This document shows positions 61,814-64,000 of a stretch of 64,000 bases of DNA, piece after piece. The stretch comes from Rebecca billardiae RCC1528 (lineage: Eukaryota > Haptophyta), in contig OZ251240.1 in assembly GCA_965240325.2 (NCBI GenBank), forward strand, positions 558,001 to 622,000, written 5' to 3'. Under the pieces are notes generated by a model. The model searched no databases and was not told the origin of the DNA. It worked only from the letters and a program-made list of their open reading frames with translations. A program made the position numbers and the translations under genes. Each line of letters opens with the position of its first letter. Position 1 is the first letter of the stretch.

Positions 61814-64000
61814 ATGGCCCACCCGACCGGTCGCAGCGTCGCGGGTGTCGCGACGAACGCGCGGGCAATGATGCTCGCGTGCAGCGCGCTCTGCATCGAG
61901 CAGCCGAGTGAAAGCGCGCAGACGAACCAGATGCCCACGCACGGCGTGGTGTACGAGTTCGGTGACTACCAGAAGGACATCCGTTACGCAACCTCGAATG
62001 TCCTCCGCCTGCAGGGCGGCTGCGCGCGCGGTACGAACCGCGCGAGCATTGACGTGCCCGCGTGTGGCACTTGCGGTGACGACACCGCGGCGGGGGCCTG
62101 GATGGTCCTCGTGATCGACAACGTCGAGCACGAGCTCGATGATGATGGGAATGGAGACGATCCATACCCTTCACGGCATCCGCTGAGGCCGATGCTGCGA
62201 GCGCCCCGACCATCCTCACGAGAGGACAGCCGGACTGGGCGCGAGGTGCTGCTCGACGACGGGCAGCAGCAGGTGATACACTCAAAGGACGTGTACATCA
62301 TTGATGAGCAGTCGCTGGTCGAGGGGAGGCACACTCCATTCGCGGCCAGCGATGACAGTGCCGAGCCCGAGACTGAGCTGGGAGACGCCGCTGACGGCGA
62401 GCTCACCGGCGAGGGCGACGAGCATTTTGAGATTGAGGACGGCGCGGCCGATGACGGCGGCGCTGCTGCTCATGACGACGGTGGCGCGGCGAGCGAAGCT
62501 GCGCGACCGAGCGCCGACGGCGATGACGCCGGAGGCGATGACGACGCACGAGCTGGTGAGTCCGCGGCGCCCGAGCTGCCGCGCGACTACGACCCGATGC
62601 GACGAGACCGAGCGAGGCGGAGCAGACCCGCCGCGCAGACGGTGCAGGCTGTGACCGAGGCAGCGTTCCAGGCCGCGGGCGAGGAACGTACCGAGGAGGA
62701 CAGCTTCGAGGCATTCGCTGCGACGACGATCGCGCGGGTGAATGGTGTGCCGATCACCATCCCCACGACGTGGGACGAGGCGATGAAGTCGCCCGAGGCC
62801 AAGCTCTGGATGCAGGCCTGCCACGACCACCTCGACGCGCACGGCGTGAGACACACGTTCTTCGAGGTGATTGTGCCGGACAACACGAGGACGATTCCTG
62901 TCAAGTGGGTGTTCGACGTGAAGACGCTTCCCGATGGCGAAGTGATCAAGTTCAAGGCGCGGCTGGTAACCCAGGGGTTCCGCCAGCGCGAGGGCATCGA
63001 CTTCAATGAGGTGTTCGCCCCGACGATACGACCAGAACAGCTGCGGCTGATGCTCGCGGTCGCGCTCAAGGCCAAAGGCGTCTCGATGACGGACGCGGCG
63101 AGCGCCAAGATCGTGGAGATGCGACCCGCCGACGTGCGGCACGCATACCTGAACAGCGACCTGCCGGAGGGCGAGGAGGTGATGACACCGCTCCCGCCTG
63201 GCTACACCGCGAAGAGCTCGACGCCGCTCGGCTCGAAGGTGGTCGCGAAGTTTGTGAAGGCGCTCCCTGGCATGCGCCAGGCCGGGCGCGTGTGGTACCT
63301 ACACTTGCGGAAGTGTTTGCTCGAACATGGGTTCGAGCCGTGCCCGAGCGCGCCGTGCATCTACTCGAAGGCAGTCGATGGCGGCTACGTGTTCGTCGGA
63401 CACTTTGTCGACGACCTGCTGATGATGAACATCTCGAAGGACAAGTCCGCGTTGGACGCGCTGATGACGGCGTTGTTGACGCACTACGAGATGCAGGGCG
63501 AGGACTGCTTGAGCAAGTTCCTTGGCGCCGAATTTGAGACCACGGTGGACGGACTTTATACCCACCTGAACCAGTACATCGGTGATGTGTGCGAGCGCTT
63601 CCACCTGAGTGGAGAGCGCCACCCACCGACCCCCGAGTGCAGCGAGACGCGCGAGATCCCCCGCCCGCTGCAAGCCCTCCTGCTGCGCGCTGACCGCCAG
63701 CACTACCAGGAGATGACCAGTGCCCTCATGTACTGCATGACGACGTGTCGCCCCGACATCGCGCACGCCGTGAACATGCTGGCACGCCGGATGTCCAATC
63801 CCCGGCTCTACGACTTGACCGCCGCGAAGCGCACGCTCCGATACTTGCTCGGCACGCGTCGGCGCGGCATCCTCTTCCGGCACGCGACGCACGCACAACA
63901 CCCTGATTTGGTGGCGTACGCGGACTCGGACTGGGCGAACGATCGTGAAGATCGACGTTCTACGACGGGATACCTTGTTATGTACAACGGGGTCCCGATC
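61814..64000 (+). mobile_element. Ty1/copia-type pol fragment: reverse transcriptase and RNase H, cut by right edge
   Basis: One reading frame is open for 729 codons from the ATG at 61814 to the end of the window, with no stop. The first 290 codons are acidic linker, including VIHSKDVYIIDE, which resembles the strand just before the copia RT. RT (about codons 295-540) shows VKWVFDVKTLPDG, KFKARLVTQGFRQREGIDF, ADVRHAYLNSDLPEGEE, GMRQAGRVWY and FVDDLLM, the catalytic D-D. RNase H begins YADSDWANDREDRRSTTGY near the right edge. No integrase core, protease or gag zinc knuckle is seen upstream: the frame closes at a TGA (61793-61795). The element is therefore 5'-truncated, or its upstream part is frameshifted. 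Its LTRs are not in the window. Confidence 0.88.

Noticed and set aside
62282-63142. 286-codon minus-strand frame
   Set aside because: It is antisense to the reverse transcriptase, which has clear copia motifs on the plus strand.

Overview
This window is nuclear DNA of a eukaryote, most likely a unicellular alga. The coding DNA is very GC-rich, and third positions are almost always G or C. At least eleven short spliceosomal introns (124-192 nt) can be placed to the base. The gene content is eukaryotic: formin, Tubby, class I cyclic-nucleotide phosphodiesterase, MYND, F-box/JmjC, ShK-tailed prolyl 4-hydroxylase and a Ty1/copia retroelement. A gene built of EsV-1-7 cysteine repeats points towards stramenopiles, haptophytes or another algal lineage where that motif is known, but the lineage cannot be settled from the sequence alone.

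Layout from left to right. An RCC1-repeat gene (minus strand) runs off the left edge and abuts a fold-back element (1227-2363). A JmjC/cupin oxygenase (minus) and a small membrane protein (plus) are divergent (2505-5830). A very large secretory glycosyltransferase-like protein follows (6278-10255), then a Sel1-MYND protein (10859-12520). A repeat-rich gap runs from 12.5 to 16.4 kb. Next come a ubiquitin-like protein and an arylsulfatase (divergent), a membrane-anchored cyclic-nucleotide phosphodiesterase (19683-23988), a large fold-back element with 424-bp arms (24204-25337) and a coiled-coil protein. An EsV-1-7 repeat gene lies head to head with an F-box/JmjC gene (27705-30849). An organelle-type seryl-tRNA synthetase is divergent from an ankyrin gene (31362-33827). 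After a tandemly duplicated non-coding segment, a dual-specificity-type phosphatase is divergent from a giant formin of about 3560 residues (35469-47859). Then come a nuclear-looking unknown gene, a second repeat-rich gap (51.4-55.0 kb), an ankyrin-Tubby gene, a prolyl 4-hydroxylase, and a copia-type reverse transcriptase/RNase H reading frame cut by the right edge.

No shared pathway joins the genes. They read as ordinary single-gene units, several in head-to-head pairs with short shared promoter intervals. Two loose themes exist: three Fe(II)/2-oxoglutarate oxygenase families (cupin/JmjC, F-box-JmjC, P4H), and secretory or extracellular-matrix enzymes (glycosyltransferase-like protein, arylsulfatase, P4H). 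The most unusual items are the EsV-1-7 array, the two fold-back elements, a formin FH2 domain that appears to carry an Fn3-like insertion, RCC1 introns at homologous codons, and two dispersed non-coding repeat families each present twice in the window. All intron calls rest on GT-AG fit, phase and restored family motifs, not on transcripts.
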